Below are positions 61,532 through 64,000 of a DNA stretch of 64,000 nucleotides, in pieces (position 1 is the first letter of the stretch; the number at the start of each line of letters is the position of its first letter). A program made the position numbers and the translations under genes. Location: positions 3,098,001 through 3,162,000 of the forward strand of contig NZ_CP075191.1 of the NCBI RefSeq assembly GCF_020510625.1. Direction: 5' to 3'. The notes under the pieces are model-generated. The model was not told the origin of the DNA. It saw only the letters and a list, made by a program, of their open reading frames with translations, and did not search any database. This DNA comes from Ferribacterium limneticum. Its GTDB lineage: Bacteria > Pseudomonadota > Gammaproteobacteria > Burkholderiales > Rhodocyclaceae.

Positions 61532-63484
61532 TTACACCGGGTTCCCGGCGCGTGCTTCGAGCCCTTCCCAGCGTTCGAGCAGCACCATCAATTCGTCGTC
61601 AATCGCGGCCAGCCGCTCGGAGACCTTTTGCGCGGCAGCCGGATCGCTTTGGTAGAGCGAAGCATCGGCGAGACGCTTGCCCAGTTCGGCCTGCTCGGCT
61701 TCCAGGCCGGCGATCTTGCCGGGCAGCTCTTCCAGCTCACGCTGTTCTTTCCACGACAGTTTTTCGCCTTTCGGCTTGGCCGGTTCGACGGCCTTGACGG
61801 GCTCGGCTGCCTTGGCGGCTGCCTTGGCGGCGGGCTTGGCTTCCGCCTTGGCCTTCGGCGTTTCTTTGGCCACGCTGGCCTTGTAGGTCGCCCAGTCGGT
61901 GTAGCCGCCGGCGTATTCCTTCCAGACGCCGTCGCCTTCGGCGGCGATGGTCTGGGTGACCACGTTGTCGATGAAAGTCCGGTCATGGCTGACCAGGAAC
62001 AGCGTGCCTTCGTAGGTCTGCAGCAGCTCTTCGAGCAGTTCCAGGGTTTCGATGTCGAGGTCGTTGGTCGGCTCGTCGAGCACCAGCACGTTGGCCGGCT
62101 TGGCAAACAGGCGGGCCAGCAGCAGCCGGTTGCGCTCACCGCCGGAGAGCGAACTGACCGGTGACCGGGCGCGCTCCGGCGCGAACAGGAAGTCTTCGAG
62201 GTAACCGATCACGTGCTTGCGGGCGCCGCCGATATCAACCCAGTCCGAGCCCGGCGAAATAACGTCGGCCAGCGTCGAATTCGGGTCGAGCTGGGTGCGG
62301 AACTGGTCGAAATAGGCGATATCCATTTTCGTGCCCTGGCGCACGATGCCGGAATCCGGCTTGATTTCGTCGAGAATCAAACGCAGCAGCGTCGTCTTGC
62401 CGGCGCCGTTGGGGCCGATCAGGCCGATCTTGTCGCCGCGCTGGATGCGGGTTGAAAAATCGCGAACGATCGGCTTTTCACCGTAGGACTTGAAGACATG
62501 CTCCAGCTCGGCCACCAGTTTGCCGCTCTTGTCGCCGGAATCGAGTTGCAGATTGACCTTGCCCATCCGCTCGCGCCGCGCCTGACGCTCAGCCCGCAGT
62601 TGATCGAGCCGCTGGACACGGAATACGGCGCGCGTCCGCCGCGCTTCGACGCCCTTGCGAATCCAGATTTCTTCTTCCTTGAGCAGCTTGTCGGCCCGCG
62701 CGTTGGCCAGGCCTTCCTCGTGCAGTTGCGCCTCTTTGCGCAGTTGGTATTCCTTGAAGCTACCGGGAAAACTGGCCAGCTTGCCGCGATCGAGTTCGAC
62801 GATGCGGGTGCACACGCGGTCGAGAAAGGAGCGGTCGTGGGTGATGAAAAACAGCGTGACGCCCGATTCGATCAGCAGGTTTTCCAGCCATTCGATGGCG
62901 GCGATGTCGAGGTGGTTGGTCGGTTCGTCGAGCAGCAGCACCTCGGGCGCGACCGCCAGGGCCTGGGCCAGGGCCAGACGCTTCTTCTGACCGCCGGACA
63001 GGCTGCCAACCCTGGCGTCCGGGTCCAGCCCGAAACGCTCGATGACGCGCTCGGCCTGCGCCTCGTAGGCCCAGGCGCCGCGCGCCTCGAGTTCGTGCTG
63101 CAGTTCCGACATGCGGTTGAGCAGGGTGTCGTGGTCGGCATCCGGCTCGCCCAGCTGGTGCGAGACCTCGTGGTATTCCGCCAGCAGGGTCGCGTTTTCG
63201 CCCATGCCGGAAATCACCGCCTCGAAGACCGTCGATTCGGCGTCGAAAGGCGGTTCCTGCGGCACGTAGCCGACGCGAATGCCGGGCTGCGCCCAGACTT
63301 CGCCGTCGTCCAGCCGCCCGCGCCCGCTACCGGCCGCCATTGCGGCGAGCAAAGAGGATTTGCCGGTGCCGTTACGACCGATCAGGGCCACCCTTTCACC
63401 CGGATCGAGCAGGAAATCGGCGTGATCGAGAAGCGGCACATGGCCGTAGGCAAGGCAGGCAGAGGAGAGTTTTAGGTAGGGCAT
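61532..63484 (-). CDS. uup: ABC-F family ATPase (Uup-like)
   Basis: The 650-aa soluble protein has two ABC domains: Walker A GRNGTGKSSLL with LSGGQKKRLALAQ, and GPNGAGKTTLL with LSGGERNRLLLARL, each followed by LLLDEPTNHLD/VLDEPTNDLD. An ABC-F linker lies between (about 245-310) and an Ala/Lys-rich linker leads to a C-terminal coiled coil (about 580-650), as in Uup. ABC-F proteins act on the ribosome. ATG 63484 is chosen; a TTG frame three codons upstream has no ribosome site. Confidence 0.92.
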   Translation of the reverse strand: MPYLKLSSACLAYGHVPLLDHADFLLDPGERVALIGRNGTGKSSLLAAMAAGSGRGRLDDGEVWAQPGIRVGYVPQEPPFDAESTVFEAVISGMGENATLLAEYHEVSHQLGEPDADHDTLLNRMSELQHELEARGAWAYEAQAERVIERFGLDPDARVGSLSGGQKKRLALAQALAVAPEVLLLDEPTNHLDIAAIEWLENLLIESGVTLFFITHDRSFLDRVCTRIVELDRGKLASFPGSFKEYQLRKEAQLHEEGLANARADKLLKEEEIWIRKGVEARRTRAVFRVQRLDQLRAERQARRERMGKVNLQLDSGDKSGKLVAELEHVFKSYGEKPIVRDFSTRIQRGDKIGLIGPNGAGKTTLLRLILDEIKPDSGIVRQGTKMDIAYFDQFRTQLDPNSTLADVISPGSDWVDIGGARKHVIGYLEDFLFAPERARSPVSSLSGGERNRLLLARLFAKPANVLVLDEPTNDLDIETLELLEELLQTYEGTLFLVSHDRTFIDNVVTQTIAAEGDGVWKEYAGGYTDWATYKASVAKETPKAKAEAKPAAKAAAKAAEPVKAVEPAKPKGEKLSWKEQRELEELPGKIAGLEAEQAELGKRLADASLYQSDPAAAQKVSERLAAIDDELMVLLERWEGLEARAGNPV

Positions 63485-63557
63485 TGGTCGCAATGAAAAC
63501 GGCGCCCCGCAAGGCGCCGTGTTGGGAAGAAACGAATTTTAGCCGCTTGCCGGGCAA

Positions 63558-64000
63558 TCAGGTGGTAAAGCGAGCCAACTGCGCCTGCAGATCGGCCGCC
63601 AGACGCTGCAGATTCTGCGCTCGCTCGCTGTTGCGCATCGCGCGGCTGTTGCTGCCTTCGGCGGCCTGGGCGATGTTTTCGACCAAACGGGCAATCTCCT
63701 GGCTGGCCGAACTCTGCTCGCGCGTACTGTCGGCAATCCCGTGCACCACTTCGACGGTCTGCTGCGCCCGCTGATCGATAATCTCCAGCGAATCTCCCGC
63801 CTGCCGCGCCATGCCGACGCTACCGCTCATGTTGGTGCTGACGTCCTGCATCCGCTGAACGGCCCGCCCGGTCTCTTCCAGGATGGCGTGGACGGTGGTC
63901 GAAATTTCCTGGGTCGACAATGAGGTCCGCTCGGCCAGCTTGCGCACTTCATCGGCCACAACGGCGAAACCGCGCCCCTGCTCACCAGCCCGGGCCGCCT
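63558..64000 (-). CDS. Methyl-accepting chemotaxis protein, C-terminal part (cut by window edge)
   Basis: The reverse strand reads through the window edge: the visible part contains the highly conserved hairpin tip (RAGEQGRGFAVVADEVRKLA then ERTSLSTQEIS) and the descending signalling helix ending ADLQAQLARFTT. It transmits receptor state to CheA/CheW. The sensor part lies outside the window. Confidence 0.93.
   Translation of the reverse strand, partial: AARAGEQGRGFAVVADEVRKLAERTSLSTQEISTTVHAILEETGRAVQRMQDVSTNMSGSVGMARQAGDSLEIIDQRAQQTVEVVHGIADSTREQSSASQEIARLVENIAQAAEGSNSRAMRNSERAQNLQRLAADLQAQLARFTT

Noticed and set aside
62498..63475. 325-aa open frame antisense to the ABC-F gene
   Set aside because: It mirrors the Walker and signature motif regions of the ABC-F gene in a GC-rich stretch and has no own motif or ribosome site.
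1..64000. CRISPR arrays
   Set aside because: No array of regularly spaced identical repeats was seen; the tandem repeats found (51403-51687, RHS YD repeats) are coding.

Overview
The window looks like the chromosome of a betaproteobacterium, most likely of the Rhodocyclales (Dechloromonas/Azonexus-like). That placement is inferred from the housekeeping genes (aroC, dapA-bamC, accA-tilS, rlmD, uup) and the many HDOD and chemotaxis genes. No 16S rRNA gene is present to confirm it. Housekeeping genes fill both flanks (1-6012 and 48684-64000). The middle 42 kb is foreign.

Left flank: end of an MFS transporter, a YdcH-like protein, aroC, a CBS-domain protein, a small XRE regulator, a radical SAM protein divergent from queD, a patatin-like lipase and one unknown gene. 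Right flank: tRNA-Ser(UGA), a YccA/Bax-inhibitor protein, rlmD, a repeat-bearing lipoprotein, the dapA-bamC-MBL operon, the alkA-like/accA/tilS cluster, two HDOD genes flanking a glyoxalase-II-like gene, an MFS transporter with an overlapping micro-gene, an ABC-F ATPase and a partial chemotaxis receptor.

The island (about 6178-48483) is bounded by a 16-bp direct repeat. One copy is the 3' end of tRNA-Ser(UGA); the other lies 154 bp upstream of a P4-type tyrosine integrase. From left to right it holds: (1) a satellite-like core with integrase, AlpA-type regulator, DUF3987 protein and Gp2/YagK-type replication protein around an AT-rich repeat-bearing intergenic region; (2) a Wadjet-type SMC anti-plasmid operon (JetC-JetB-JetA-JetD order) with a divergent WYL regulator and DUF3223 protein; (3) a zone with DUF4304 and DUF2199 proteins, an M48 protease fused to a type IV pilin-like domain, a CPBP protease and an inverted pair of DnaA boxes; (4) a recombination module (DUF932, YqaJ exonuclease, a cysteine-rich protein resembling directionality factors) and a repressor with two palindromic operators; (5) a hemerythrin; (6) a one-strand operon with an alpha/alpha-toroid protein ending in an IPTL-CTERM-like sorting tail, a 2473-aa RHS protein with a GIY-YIG-like toxin tip, three immunity genes (two near-duplicates), an exosortase and its partner membrane protein; (7) an HNH gene with an early nonsense codon and an unknown partner; (8) a group IIC-like intron and a cassette-like unknown gene next to the tRNA. 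No relaxase or conjugation gene was seen, so the island looks mobilisable rather than self-transmissible.

The two most interesting systems are the RHS/exosortase/immunity operon, which carries a visible record of toxin-tip replacement, and the Wadjet operon with its unusual gene order and regulators.
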